DNA from: Helicobacter sp.
GTDB lineage: Bacteria; Campylobacterota; Campylobacteria; Campylobacterales; Helicobacteraceae
DNA length: 9,364 nucleotides
Reading direction: 5' to 3'
NCBI GenBank assembly: GCA_029264655.1
Contig: JARHZY010000108.1
Coordinates: forward strand, 1 to 9,364
Translations under genes and position numbers: made by a program
The notes under the pieces: model-generated
The model's input: only the letters and a program-made list of their open reading frames with translations
The model's database searches: none
Told to the model about the DNA's origin: nothing
Part shown: positions 1 through 8,003 of the stretch, piece after piece
Layout: every line of letters starts with the position of its first letter
Numbering within the stretch: position 1 is the first letter of the stretch

Positions 1-160
1 TTAGTGAGCGATAAATGGATTAATAAGTCAATATGGATTTATAGAAATATGGGGTAGTATATATAAAATTTATTAGCATAAAATCTCTAATGTGATGGTG
101 GTAAGCTTATAAAAATTATGTTATTATGTTTGGTTTATGCATTCAGATATAGATTTATCG

Positions 161-191
161 TATAATAGTGTTTATAAACTTTTGGTATAAA
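161..191 (+). promoter_or_regulatory. Candidate promoter elements for the helicase gene
   Basis: There are two possible -10 elements upstream of the helicase gene. One is a perfect TATAAT at 161-166. The other is an extended type, TGG followed by TATAAA, at 183-191. Neither has a convincing -35 hexamer, which is common for the housekeeping sigma factor in Helicobacter and Campylobacter, where the -35 region is poorly conserved. Either would give a leader of about 40 to 70 bases before the start codon at 241. The AT-rich background makes chance matches likely, so this is a weak call. Confidence 0.35.
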
Positions 192-240
192 ATTGCATAT
201 TATGTTATTTCAAGCCATTTGATAAAAATAAAGGAATATT

Positions 241-2409
241 ATGGAATTTTTACAATCACTTAATGAGGCACAGAGAAAAGCTGCTACTCATATTGATGGT
301 GCATTGCTTATTCTTGCTGGTGCTGGGAGTGGCAAAACAAAAACGCTTACAACACGGCTTGCCTATCTTCTAAGTGTTGTTGGGATTCCACCACAAAATA
401 CACTCACCCTAACTTTTACCAACAAAGCAGCAAGAGAGATGAGAGAGCGGGCTATACATCTTTTACAATTTAGTGGCGTGCCTATAACAAATATGCCATT
501 GCTTTGCACTTTTCATAAATTCGGACTGCTTTTTTTGCAACGTTATATGCATGTTTTGTCTCGTTCATCACTTTTTAATGTTATAGATGAGGATGATAAG
601 CGTAAAATATTGCGTAATCTCAAAAAAAACCATATAAATGCAGATACTCTGCCTGCTCCATCAATACTTTCAGAATATATCTCTCACTATAAAAATAATG
701 CAATATTGCCCCATAATGCTTTAACAAGCAATATTCTTTTGAGTGTTGAGGTTGCGGCAGTTTATCAAAGCTATGAAGACTATTTGTGTGCCAACAACCT
801 TGTGGATTTTGATGATTTATTATTATTGCCATATAGAATCTTATGTGAGCACGAAGCATTACGTACAGAAATAAGCACAAAATACCAATATATTATGGTT
901 GATGAATATCAAGATACCAACGATTTACAGGCAAGTTTGCTTATGTTGTTATGTGCTAGACATGAGAATCTTTGTGTGGTGGGAGATGATGATCAAAGTA
1001 TTTATAGCTGGCGTGGTGCAAATATTGCAAATATTTTAGAATTTGGCAAGCAATTTAATACAACAGAAATTATTAAGTTGGAACAAAATTATCGTAGCAC
1101 AGAGCAGATTCTATCAGTAGCCAATAAGCTTATTGGCTATAATACAGGACGTTATGATAAGATTCTAAAAGCCACAAAACCACATGGAAAGCAGGTGCGA
1201 TATATAAAAAGCCTTAATGATAAGAATGAAATGGCACAAATTATAGAATCTATACAAGAGCTTATTTCGCAAGGTGAGTGTTATAATGATATTGCGGTTT
1301 TATTCCGTCTAAATGCACTTGCAAGAAATGTAGAGGAATGTTTTAATCGCGCAAAGATTCCATTTAAAATGATTGGCGTGATACGTTTTTATGATAGGCA
1401 AGAGATAAAGGATGTGCTTGCCTATTTGCGTTTGGCTTTAAATCCACATGATAATTTTTCTCTTGAACGCATCATTAATCGCCCAAGACGCAATATTGGA
1501 GAAAAAACATTTGCTGATATACGCACAGCAAGCACGCATTATGTAAGCATATATGATGCTTGGAAACAAGGTGCATTCAATACTTTGAAATGCTATGCAA
1601 AATTACATGATTTTTTTATGCTTATAGAATCTTTGCAAGAATGTTTGCAGCTTACCCCAAAGGAACTACACCATTTCTTTTTGACAAAAATTCGTTTATA
1701 TGCAGATGATATACCAACAAAAGATTCTGAAAACAACGAAGAGCGTAGGCACAATATAGAAGAATTTTTCTCTGTTTTTATGAATTTTATAGAAGAGAGT
1801 GAAAATGATGGTGGCTTTGCAAGTAATGAGGCTATGCTGCAAAGTTTTTTAAATGATGTAACCTTGAGTTCAAGTAGTGATGTAGATGATTCTGCTAATG
1901 TGCTTTGTATGAGCGTGCATAATAGCAAGGGGTTGGAATTTAAACATGTATTTGTTATTGGTATGGAAGCAGGATTATTTCCGCTTTATAGTTTTGATGA
2001 AACAAATAATAGCAATTCTGAATATAGTATATGCAATCTTGATGAAGAAAGGAGGCTTGCCTATGTTGCTTTTACGCGAGCAAAAGATAGTCTTACTTTA
2101 AGCTATGCCAAAGAAAGATTTTATCGCAATAAATGTAGAGAATTTGAGCCATCTCAATTTTTGATAGAATCTGGTGTTGTTACAAGTATAGAAGCTGGGT
2201 TTCACAGGCAAACCGCAGTAGATATACATACGCCTACAGCAAAATCCACTAACTCTAAAGATTTACAATATGGTGATTGTGTGCAACATAAACTTTTTGG
2301 GTTTGGTAGAATAGAATCTGTGCAAGGAAGTGGGAGTAATTGTAAAGCAACAATTAATTTTGGCGGCACAAAGCGTGTAATCCTTACTACATTTCTCACA
2401 AAGATATAA
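241..2409 (+). CDS. uvrD: UvrD/PcrA/Rep-type ATP-dependent 3'-5' DNA helicase
   Basis: This is a superfamily 1A helicase of 722 residues, the usual length for UvrD and PcrA. All motifs are present in order: Q motif near residues 7-15 (LNEAQRKAA), Walker A 26-33 (AGAGSGKT), motif Ia 58-68 (TFTNKAAREMR), Ib around 89-95 (CTFHKFG), Walker B/motif II 221-227 (DEYQDTN), motif III 247-259 (GDDDQSIYSWRGA), motif IV 280-286 (EQNYRST), motif V 559-567 (VHNSKGLEF) and motif VI 602-615 (EERRLAYVAFTRAK). A C-terminal Tudor-like domain starts near 677 (YGDCVQHKLFGFGRIE); in PcrA/UvrD this domain contacts RNA polymerase. The family unwinds DNA in nucleotide excision and mismatch repair and removes replication or transcription blocks. 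The start at 241 follows AAGGA at 231-235 and sits just before the Q motif. It is separated from the ATP synthase genes by 182 bases with its own promoter, so it is probably a separate unit. UvrD versus Rep/PcrA naming is not settled by sequence alone. Confidence 0.93.
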   Translation: MEFLQSLNEAQRKAATHIDGALLILAGAGSGKTKTLTTRLAYLLSVVGIPPQNTLTLTFTNKAAREMRERAIHLLQFSGVPITNMPLLCTFHKFGLLFLQRYMHVLSRSSLFNVIDEDDKRKILRNLKKNHINADTLPAPSILSEYISHYKNNAILPHNALTSNILLSVEVAAVYQSYEDYLCANNLVDFDDLLLLPYRILCEHEALRTEISTKYQYIMVDEYQDTNDLQASLLMLLCARHENLCVVGDDDQSIYSWRGANIANILEFGKQFNTTEIIKLEQNYRSTEQILSVANKLIGYNTGRYDKILKATKPHGKQVRYIKSLNDKNEMAQIIESIQELISQGECYNDIAVLFRLNALARNVEECFNRAKIPFKMIGVIRFYDRQEIKDVLAYLRLALNPHDNFSLERIINRPRRNIGEKTFADIRTASTHYVSIYDAWKQGAFNTLKCYAKLHDFFMLIESLQECLQLTPKELHHFFLTKIRLYADDIPTKDSENNEERRHNIEEFFSVFMNFIEESENDGGFASNEAMLQSFLNDVTLSSSSDVDDSANVLCMSVHNSKGLEFKHVFVIGMEAGLFPLYSFDETNNSNSEYSICNLDEERRLAYVAFTRAKDSLTLSYAKERFYRNKCREFEPSQFLIESGVVTSIEAGFHRQTAVDIHTPTAKSTNSKDLQYGDCVQHKLFGFGRIESVQGSGSNCKATINFGGTKRVILTTFLTKI

Positions 2410-2425
2410 TATGAAATTTTGATAT

Positions 2426-2438
2426 ATTTATGTTGCTA
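2426..2438 (+). repeat. 13-base word shared with the region after atpC (copy 1)
   Basis: ATTTATGTTGCTA occurs 17 bases after the helicase stop and again at 8436-8448, about 55 bases after the atpC stop. A shorter form, TATGTTGCT, is at 8840-8848. The repeat is exact over 13 bases and both copies lie just behind the last gene of a transcription unit. It has no recognised function and could be chance in AT-rich DNA. Confidence 0.4.
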
Positions 2439-2494
2439 AATTTTAATTTTTTAGTATATTATGCTTATTTTACATATTTTTTAGGCTTTTGCTA

Positions 2495-2523
2495 TTGTAA
2501 CTCGATAAGAAATTTGCTACAAT
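2495..2523 (+). promoter_or_regulatory. Sigma70-type promoter of the ATP synthase operon
   Basis: TTGTAA at 2495-2500 matches the -35 consensus at four of six positions. After a 17-base spacer comes TACAAT at 2518-2523, preceded by TGC at 2515-2517, giving an extended -10. Transcription would begin near 2530, leaving a leader of about 60 bases before atpF'. The element is the best promoter in the window and sits where the operon needs one. An 8-base inverted repeat (CTATTGTA at 2492-2499 and TACAATAG at 2518-2525) overlaps both hexamers. Confidence 0.6.
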
Positions 2524-2591
2524 AGTGCTTTAGTTTTTTAAGTTTATGTAATCAGAAAAATTTTAATGAGTGTTATATAGAAAGGGACAAT

Positions 2592-3017
2592 ATGGAAATT
2601 ATGCCAAATGTGCAGGTAATGCTTGTTGTTTTTGTGGTGTTTATGGCTACAATGTTTCTGCTTAATAAGTTTGTATTCCAACCACTTTTTACTTTTATGG
2701 ACCTAAGAGAACAAAAAGTTACAAATGATTTGCAGCTTGCAACAAAAGAGGACAATGAGTTGCAGCGTATAGAAAATGAAATACATACAATTTTATCTGA
2801 TGCGAAATCGCAGGCATTTGCAGCAAAAGAGCAGCAAATTGAAGATGCAAAAAAAGCTGCAAATGCAAAAATTGAGCGAATCCAAAATGAAAATAAAGAA
2901 AAAATGGAGGCTTTTATAGCAAAATTACAGGACAACAGAGATTCAATGAAAAATGAATTGCGTGCTAGTCTTGGGGATGTAGAATCTTTGCTTGTTGCAA
3001 AGATTAAAAATATTTGA
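2592..3017 (+). CDS. atpF': F0F1 ATP synthase subunit b' (second peripheral-stalk b subunit)
   Basis: The 141-residue protein has one N-terminal membrane segment at about residues 9-29, a F-x-P-L-F turn around 29-33, then a charged, alanine- and glutamate-rich helix from about 37 to 130 that should form the coiled coil of the peripheral stalk. In Campylobacterota the stalk is built from b' and b, which pair and tie the membrane sector to delta and the alpha/beta head so that the head does not turn with the rotor. It is the first gene of the operon, 182 bases after the helicase gene and 21 bases before atpF. An AAAGGGA ribosome binding site lies at 2581-2587, ahead of the ATG at 2592. A second in-frame ATG at 2601 (M4) is possible but less well spaced from that site. 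The b' identity rests on gene order and architecture as much as on sequence. Confidence 0.92.
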   Translation: MEIMPNVQVMLVVFVVFMATMFLLNKFVFQPLFTFMDLREQKVTNDLQLATKEDNELQRIENEIHTILSDAKSQAFAAKEQQIEDAKKAANAKIERIQNENKEKMEAFIAKLQDNRDSMKNELRASLGDVESLLVAKIKNI

Positions 3018-3038
3018 TTCTAGGTATAAGGGGTAGTT

Positions 3039-3569
3039 ATGCGGTATATATGGATGGCATTGTTATGTTGCGGATTATGTGGCATATCATATGCAAGCAA
3101 CCAAACTCATGTAATGGATATTACACAAACAGATATTATTGAGCGATTAATTAACTTTGTAATTTTTGTGGCTTTAATGTGGTATCTACTTGCAGACAAA
3201 CTAAAATCTATATTGCATGAAAGAAGCCAAGCAATTAGCGATAAGCTTTCGCAGACACAAACAAAAGTGCGTGAATCAAGAGAAAAAAAAGAAAAAGCTC
3301 AACAACGATTAAAAGAGGCACATGAGCAAGCTGCAGAAATCCTTAGCACAGCTAAAAAAGAGGCACATGCCTCTGTATTGCGTATTGAGGAGAAAACAAA
3401 AGAACAAATTGCTGGGCTTATAAAGGCAAATGAAGAAGCAATGGAGTTTCAGGAGAAAATGCTACAAAAGCAACTTGTTGCTGAAGTTTTACAAGAGGCA
3501 TTTGCAAGCCCAAAACTTAAACTTGATACTCAAGATTATGTTGGAATCTTGGAAAAGAAGGTGGTGTAG
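3039..3569 (+). CDS. atpF: F0F1 ATP synthase subunit b with N-terminal leader
   Basis: This is the 176-residue peripheral-stalk subunit. Residues 1-19 look like a signal peptide: a single early Arg, a hydrophobic stretch, and a S-Y-A cleavage motif before S20. A second hydrophobic segment at about 34-52 is the true membrane anchor, followed by a long Lys/Glu/Ala-rich coiled coil from about 53 to 150. A leader before the anchor is a known trait of the b subunit in Helicobacter and Campylobacter. The leader contains three cysteines (C10, C11, C14) but no lipobox. The ribosome binding site AAGGGG is at 3028-3033, five bases before the ATG. The stop codon is directly followed by the atpH ATG with no intervening base, suggesting coupled translation. 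With b' it forms the stator that holds the F1 head. Confidence 0.95.
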   Translation: MRYIWMALLCCGLCGISYASNQTHVMDITQTDIIERLINFVIFVALMWYLLADKLKSILHERSQAISDKLSQTQTKVRESREKKEKAQQRLKEAHEQAAEILSTAKKEAHASVLRIEEKTKEQIAGLIKANEEAMEFQEKMLQKQLVAEVLQEAFASPKLKLDTQDYVGILEKKVV

Positions 3570-4109
3570 ATGCAAGAACATATTATAGCAAAGAAATATG
3601 CCAAAGCCTTAGCTAGTCTGTGTAGCGTTGAGGAGATTACACAAATATATACTCTCTATGCGACAATAAGTCAAGCATTTGGTATAAGTAAATTCCGCAC
3701 TATTATCACTTCACATATTGTTGAACGCAACAATAAGCTTATACTTTTAAAATCGTTTGTTGATATTTCGACAAATACACATGCTGAAAGGTTGCTTACC
3801 ATTCTTGTCTATAACGATAGAATCTCTTTATTACCTTTTGTGGCACTTGAACTTAAGAAAATCATTGACAAACGTCTTAATGTTTATCAAGCTACACTTT
3901 ATGTAAATCAAACACTGAATGAAGATGTTTTATTGAATATACAAGAAAAACTAGGGAAGAAGCTAGGCGTAACACTTCATATTACACAAAGTGTTGATTT
4001 AAATCTTGATGGTATTAAGCTTGAAGTAGCGGATTTGGGGATTGAGGTTGCATTCTCAAAGCATAAATTTACTCAAGAATTGCAAGATTTTATTTTAAAA
4101 GCAATTTAA
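3570..4109 (+). CDS. atpH: F0F1 ATP synthase subunit delta (OSCP-like)
   Basis: The 179-residue protein matches the usual length of the delta subunit. The N-terminal domain (about 1-105) begins with a typical A-K-K-Y-A-K-A-L motif at residues 7-14 and is all-helical in the family; it binds the N-termini of the alpha subunits. The C-terminal part (about 106-179) contains the conserved hydrophobic strand and ends in a helix that binds the b/b' stalk. It is cytoplasmic and clamps the stator to the top of the F1 head. The start codon abuts the atpF stop, and the ribosome binding site (AAGAAGG around 3555-3561) lies within the end of atpF. Delta is the least conserved F1 subunit, and identification relies partly on its place between atpF and atpA. 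Confidence 0.94.
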   Translation: MQEHIIAKKYAKALASLCSVEEITQIYTLYATISQAFGISKFRTIITSHIVERNNKLILLKSFVDISTNTHAERLLTILVYNDRISLLPFVALELKKIIDKRLNVYQATLYVNQTLNEDVLLNIQEKLGKKLGVTLHITQSVDLNLDGIKLEVADLGIEVAFSKHKFTQELQDFILKAI

Positions 4110-4122
4110 AAGAAGGAGATAC

Positions 4123-5640
4123 ATGATTACAGCAAAATTAAAACCCGATGAAATAAGCTCAATTATACGGGAAAAGATTGAAAATTTTGATTTACAGGTT
4201 GATATTAGCCAAGTTGGCAAGGTAACAAGTTATGCTGATGGTGTTGCTAAAGTATATGGTTTAAATGATGTTATGTCATATGAGATGATTGAATTTGATA
4301 CGGGCGAGAAAGGCTTAGCACTTAATCTTGAAGAAGGCAGTGTCGGTATTGTTGTGTTGGGTAATGGTAAGGGAATTAAGGAAGGCACAACTGTAAAAAG
4401 ATTAAATCGCCTTATGAAGATTCCAGTAGGTGATGGCATTGTTGGACGCGTTGTGGATACGGTTGGTGAGCCCCTTGATGGAAAGGGTGCAATAGAATCT
4501 ACTGAATATCGCTTTATTGAACAAAAAGCACCGGGTATTATGCAACGAAAAAGCGTGCATGAACCATTACAAACAGGTATTAAGGCGATTGATGCACTCG
4601 TGCCTATTGGAAGAGGGCAAAGAGAGCTTATTATAGGCGATAGACAAACAGGAAAAACAACTGTTGCAATTGATACCATTATTAACCAAAAAGGACAAGG
4701 TGTTTATTGTATTTATGTGGCTATTGGACAAAAAGAATCTACCGTTGCTCAAGTTGTGCGTAAGCTTGAGGAACATGGTGCTATGGAATATACCGTTGTG
4801 GTAAATGCATCTGCTAGCTCAAGTGCCGCAATGCAATATCTTGCTCCATATTCTGGTGTTACGATTGGCGAATATTTTAGAGATAATGGGAAGCATGCAC
4901 TTATTATTTATGATGATTTAACCAAACATGCTGTCGCATATCGCGAAATGAGTTTGATTCTAAGGAGACCACCAGGAAGAGAAGCTTTTCCCGGGGATGT
5001 TTTTTATATCCACTCTCGCTTGCTTGAACGTGCTGCAAAGCTAAGTGATGGGCTTGGGGCTGGCTCTTTAACTGCATTGCCAATTATTGAAACACAGGCT
5101 GGAGATGTTTCAGCCTATATTCCTACCAATGTTATTTCAATTACAGATGGACAAATATTTCTTGAAACGGATTTATTTAACTCTGGTATTCGTCCCGCGA
5201 TTAATGTCGGCTTATCCGTATCTCGTGTTGGTGGTGCTGCACAAATTAAAGCAACAAAACAAGTAGCTGGAACATTGCGTCTTGATCTTGCACAATTTAG
5301 AGAGTTGCAAGCTTTTGCTCAATTTGCTTCAGATCTTGATGAATCGAGCAGAAGACAGCTTGAACGAGGACAAAAAATGGTAGAAGTGCTTAAGCAGGGT
5401 CCTTATAGCCCATTACCAATTGAGCGACAAGTAACTATTATTTATGCAGGAGCAAAAGGATTTTTAGATGATGTTCCCGCAAATAGAGTAGTGGATTTTG
5501 AGCAACAACTTTATCCTTTTATTGAGGCAAAATATCCAAGTCTTTTTGAAGATATACAAGCCAAGAAAGCATTGGATAAAGAAATAGAATCGTTGCTTAA
5601 TAAGGCGTTAAGTGAGTTCCAAACAAGTTTTGCAATCTAA
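4123..5640 (+). CDS. atpA: F0F1 ATP synthase subunit alpha
   Basis: The 505-residue protein is full length. It has the N-terminal delta-contact segment (about 1-25), a beta-barrel domain (about 26-95) and the nucleotide-binding domain with Walker A GDRQTGKT at 172-179. The family signature P-A-I-N-V-G-L-S-V-S is intact and is followed by R368, the arginine finger that reaches into the catalytic site of the neighbouring beta subunit. Alpha binds nucleotide without hydrolysing it and forms the alpha3beta3 head. It is translated from a strong site, AAGGAG at 4113-4118, 13 bases after atpH. The gene ends in tandem in-frame stops (TAA at 5638 and TAA at 5641). No residue in the key motifs looks abnormal. 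Confidence 0.98.
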   Translation: MITAKLKPDEISSIIREKIENFDLQVDISQVGKVTSYADGVAKVYGLNDVMSYEMIEFDTGEKGLALNLEEGSVGIVVLGNGKGIKEGTTVKRLNRLMKIPVGDGIVGRVVDTVGEPLDGKGAIESTEYRFIEQKAPGIMQRKSVHEPLQTGIKAIDALVPIGRGQRELIIGDRQTGKTTVAIDTIINQKGQGVYCIYVAIGQKESTVAQVVRKLEEHGAMEYTVVVNASASSSAAMQYLAPYSGVTIGEYFRDNGKHALIIYDDLTKHAVAYREMSLILRRPPGREAFPGDVFYIHSRLLERAAKLSDGLGAGSLTALPIIETQAGDVSAYIPTNVISITDGQIFLETDLFNSGIRPAINVGLSVSRVGGAAQIKATKQVAGTLRLDLAQFRELQAFAQFASDLDESSRRQLERGQKMVEVLKQGPYSPLPIERQVTIIYAGAKGFLDDVPANRVVDFEQQLYPFIEAKYPSLFEDIQAKKALDKEIESLLNKALSEFQTSFAI

Positions 5641-5651
5641 TAAGGCATATC

Positions 5652-6557
5652 ATGGCAAATGGATTAAAAGAAATTAGAAAGAAAATATCAAGCGTAAATA
5701 ATACAAAAAAAACTACGCGTGCCATGAAGTTAGTTTCAACTTCCAAGCTTAAAAAAGCTGAAGAAATGGCAAGGAGAGCAAGAGTATTTGCAGACAAATT
5801 GAATGAAGTTTTCTATGATATGATGGCATGTATTAAGCAGAGTGGACTAACAAATATTGATAGTAAATTTTTCCATGACACAGAATCTCATGATACAAAG
5901 GTTGTTGATATTGTTTTTGTAACTGCTGATAAAGGTTTATGTGGTGGATTTAATAGCACTACCATGAAAGAGGTATTGCGTTTGCGTGATGAGTATGAGA
6001 GAAAAAAAATACAGGTAAGATTCCGCTGTATTGGTAAAAAGGGCAATGCTTTCTTTGCGTTTAATAATATTCCACTAGAAGCTAGTATAGGGGATTTAAG
6101 TGCATCTCCAGATTATGAACGTTCAAGTGCGTTTATTGGTGCGGTTGTTGATGATTTTTTATCTGGAAAAACACATGAGGTTATCATTGTACATAATGGC
6201 TTTAAGAATCTTATTGCCCAAGAATTAAAAAGTGTAAAAATTTTACCGCTTGTACCCGATGAAAATGCTTTGCAACGTGATGGTGGAATGCCGCATGCAC
6301 TTAATATTTCTCCAGAAGATGAAGAAAATATGATTTTAGATGAGTTGGCAAAAAAGTATGTCGAATATAATATGTATTATGCTCTTGTAGATTCTTTGGC
6401 GGCAGAACATAGTGCAAGAATGCAGGCGATGGATGCGGCTACTAATAATGCAACTGAATTGGTAAAAACGCTTACCATTTCTTATAATAAGGCACGACAA
6501 GAGGCGATTACAACAGAATTGGTTGAAATTAATGCTGGTGTAGAAGCTATGAAATAA
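5652..6557 (+). CDS. atpG: F0F1 ATP synthase subunit gamma
   Basis: At 301 residues this matches Helicobacter gamma subunits, slightly longer than the E. coli one. The N-terminal helix (about 1-55, with L-K-E-I-R-K-K-I and T-R-A-M-K-L-V) and the C-terminal helix (about 240-301, ending in the gamma signature I-T-T-E-L-V-E-I-N-A-G near 286-296) form the coiled-coil axle that turns inside the alpha3beta3 head. The Rossmann-like middle domain contains the conserved D-K-G-L-C-G-G-F at 93-100. The plant-type redox-regulatory cysteine insert is absent. The gene starts 11 bases after the atpA stop, with AAGG at 5642-5645 inside the second tandem stop as ribosome binding site. The central stalk it forms with epsilon couples proton flow to catalysis. 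Confidence 0.97.
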   Translation: MANGLKEIRKKISSVNNTKKTTRAMKLVSTSKLKKAEEMARRARVFADKLNEVFYDMMACIKQSGLTNIDSKFFHDTESHDTKVVDIVFVTADKGLCGGFNSTTMKEVLRLRDEYERKKIQVRFRCIGKKGNAFFAFNNIPLEASIGDLSASPDYERSSAFIGAVVDDFLSGKTHEVIIVHNGFKNLIAQELKSVKILPLVPDENALQRDGGMPHALNISPEDEENMILDELAKKYVEYNMYYALVDSLAAEHSARMQAMDAATNNATELVKTLTISYNKARQEAITTELVEINAGVEAMK

Positions 6558-6580
6558 ATATGTGAAAGGAGCATTAGGTT

Positions 6581-7993
6581 ATGAATAAAATAGGTAAAAT
6601 CACACAGGTTATGGGACCTGTTGTCGATGTTGAATTTGAAAATTATTTACCAGAGATTAATGAGGCACTTGATGTGCATTATAAGTTTGATACCGAAACG
6701 AAACAGCTTGTATTGGAAGTTGCCGCACATTTAGGTGATAATGTGGTACGCACCATTGCTATGGATATGACCGAAGGGCTTACTAGAGGACAAGAAGTTA
6801 AAGCTCGTGGTGCAGTAATTGAAGTGCCTGTTGGCGAAGAAGTATTAGGTAGAATATTTAATGTTATTGGTGAAGTTGTTGATGATGGAGAGCCGGTCCA
6901 AGCAACAATAAAATGGCCTATCCATAGAGAATCTCCAAGTTTTGATAACCAAAGCACAAAAACAGAAATGTTTGAAACGGGCATTAAAGTCGTTGATTTG
7001 CTTGCTCCATATTCAAAAGGCGGTAAAGTAGGTTTATTTGGTGGTGCTGGTGTCGGTAAAACTGTTGTTATTATGGAGCTTATCCATAATGTTGCATATA
7101 AGCATAGCGGTTATTCAGTGTTTGCTGGTGTTGGCGAACGCACAAGAGAAGGTAATGATCTTTATCATGAAATGAAGGAAAGCGGTGTTTTAGATAAAGT
7201 TGCACTTTGCTATGGACAAATGAATGAGCCGCCGGGTGCGAGAAATAGAATTGCTTTTACTGGTTTAACAATGGCAGAATATTTTCGAGATGAAAAAGGG
7301 CTTGATGTATTAATGTTTATTGATAATATATTCCGTTATGCACAATCTGGTGCAGAAATGTCTGCACTTTTAGGTAGGATTCCATCTGCAGTTGGTTATC
7401 AGCCTACACTCGCAAGTGAAATGGGTAAATTGCAGGAACGCATTACTTCTACAAAGAAAGGCTCTATTACTTCTGTGCAGGCTGTTTATGTGCCAGCAGA
7501 TGACCTTACTGACCCAGCACCCGCATCTGTTTTTTCGCATCTTGATGCAAAAACAGTGTTAAATAGAAAAATTGCTGAAAAAGGCATTTATCCTGCTGTG
7601 GATCCGCTTGATTCTAGTTCGAGAATTCTTGATCCGCAGGTTGTTGGTGAGGAGCATTATAAAATTGCAACAGGTATCCAACAGGTATTGCAAAAATACA
7701 AAGATTTACAAGATATTATTGCATTGCTTGGCATGGATGAGTTATCAGAGGAAGATAAACGCACGGTAGAACGAGCAAGAAAAATTGAGAAGTTTTTATC
7801 ACAACCATTTTTTGTTGCTGAGGTTTTTACAGGTAGTCCGGGTAAATATGTAAGTTTGCAAGAAACGCTTGAAGGTTTTAAGGGTATATTAGACGGCAAG
7901 TATGATCATATTCCAGAAAATGCTTTCTATATGGTAGGCAATATCCAAGAAGTGCTTCAAAAAGCAGAGGATATGAAACAAGCTAATAAATAA
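6581..7993 (+). CDS. atpD: F0F1 ATP synthase subunit beta (catalytic)
   Basis: The 470-residue catalytic subunit is complete. Walker A GGAGVGKT is at 154-161, with K160 and T161 binding phosphate and magnesium. The catalytic glutamate is E186 in the G-E-R-T-R-E-G motif, with R187 beside it. The adenine-stacking tyrosine is Y337 (G-I-Y-P-A-V-D-P), and the gamma-contacting DELSEED loop is at 386-392. The start is fixed by an in-frame TAG at 6575-6577 just upstream; a ribosome binding site AAAGGAG at 6565-6571 lies nine bases before the ATG, slightly far. One oddity is residue 324: the near-universal H-L-D-A-T reads H-L-D-A-K, with S319 in place of the usual alanine just before the histidine. 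Beta makes ATP at the alpha/beta interfaces in the cytoplasm. Confidence 0.98.
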   Translation: MNKIGKITQVMGPVVDVEFENYLPEINEALDVHYKFDTETKQLVLEVAAHLGDNVVRTIAMDMTEGLTRGQEVKARGAVIEVPVGEEVLGRIFNVIGEVVDDGEPVQATIKWPIHRESPSFDNQSTKTEMFETGIKVVDLLAPYSKGGKVGLFGGAGVGKTVVIMELIHNVAYKHSGYSVFAGVGERTREGNDLYHEMKESGVLDKVALCYGQMNEPPGARNRIAFTGLTMAEYFRDEKGLDVLMFIDNIFRYAQSGAEMSALLGRIPSAVGYQPTLASEMGKLQERITSTKKGSITSVQAVYVPADDLTDPAPASVFSHLDAKTVLNRKIAEKGIYPAVDPLDSSSRILDPQVVGEEHYKIATGIQQVLQKYKDLQDIIALLGMDELSEEDKRTVERARKIEKFLSQPFFVAEVFTGSPGKYVSLQETLEGFKGILDGKYDHIPENAFYMVGNIQEVLQKAEDMKQANK

Positions 7994-8003
7994 GGAGTGA
8001 AAT

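Noticed and set aside
1..60. End of a - strand gene at the left edge (complement of TTA at 1-3)
   Set aside because: In that frame another stop occurs about ten codons upstream, so no gene is supported.
2436..2454. CTAAA...TTTAG hairpin as uvrD terminator
   Set aside because: Only five mostly A-T pairs and no T-run after it; too weak to call.
2573..2935. 120-codon open frame on the - strand over atpF'
   Set aside because: Its Ser/Phe/Ala/Cys-rich content is what the complement of Lys/Glu/Ala coiled-coil codons gives; no independent start signal is evident.
4230..4679. 149-codon open frame on the - strand inside atpA
   Set aside because: It lies wholly opposite a strongly conserved catalytic-family gene, is rich in Ser, Pro and Ile as expected from the complement of such codons, and resembles no family I recognise.
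7572..7769. 65-codon + strand frame inside atpD
   Set aside because: It is an out-of-frame reading of the conserved beta subunit and shows no recognisable motif.
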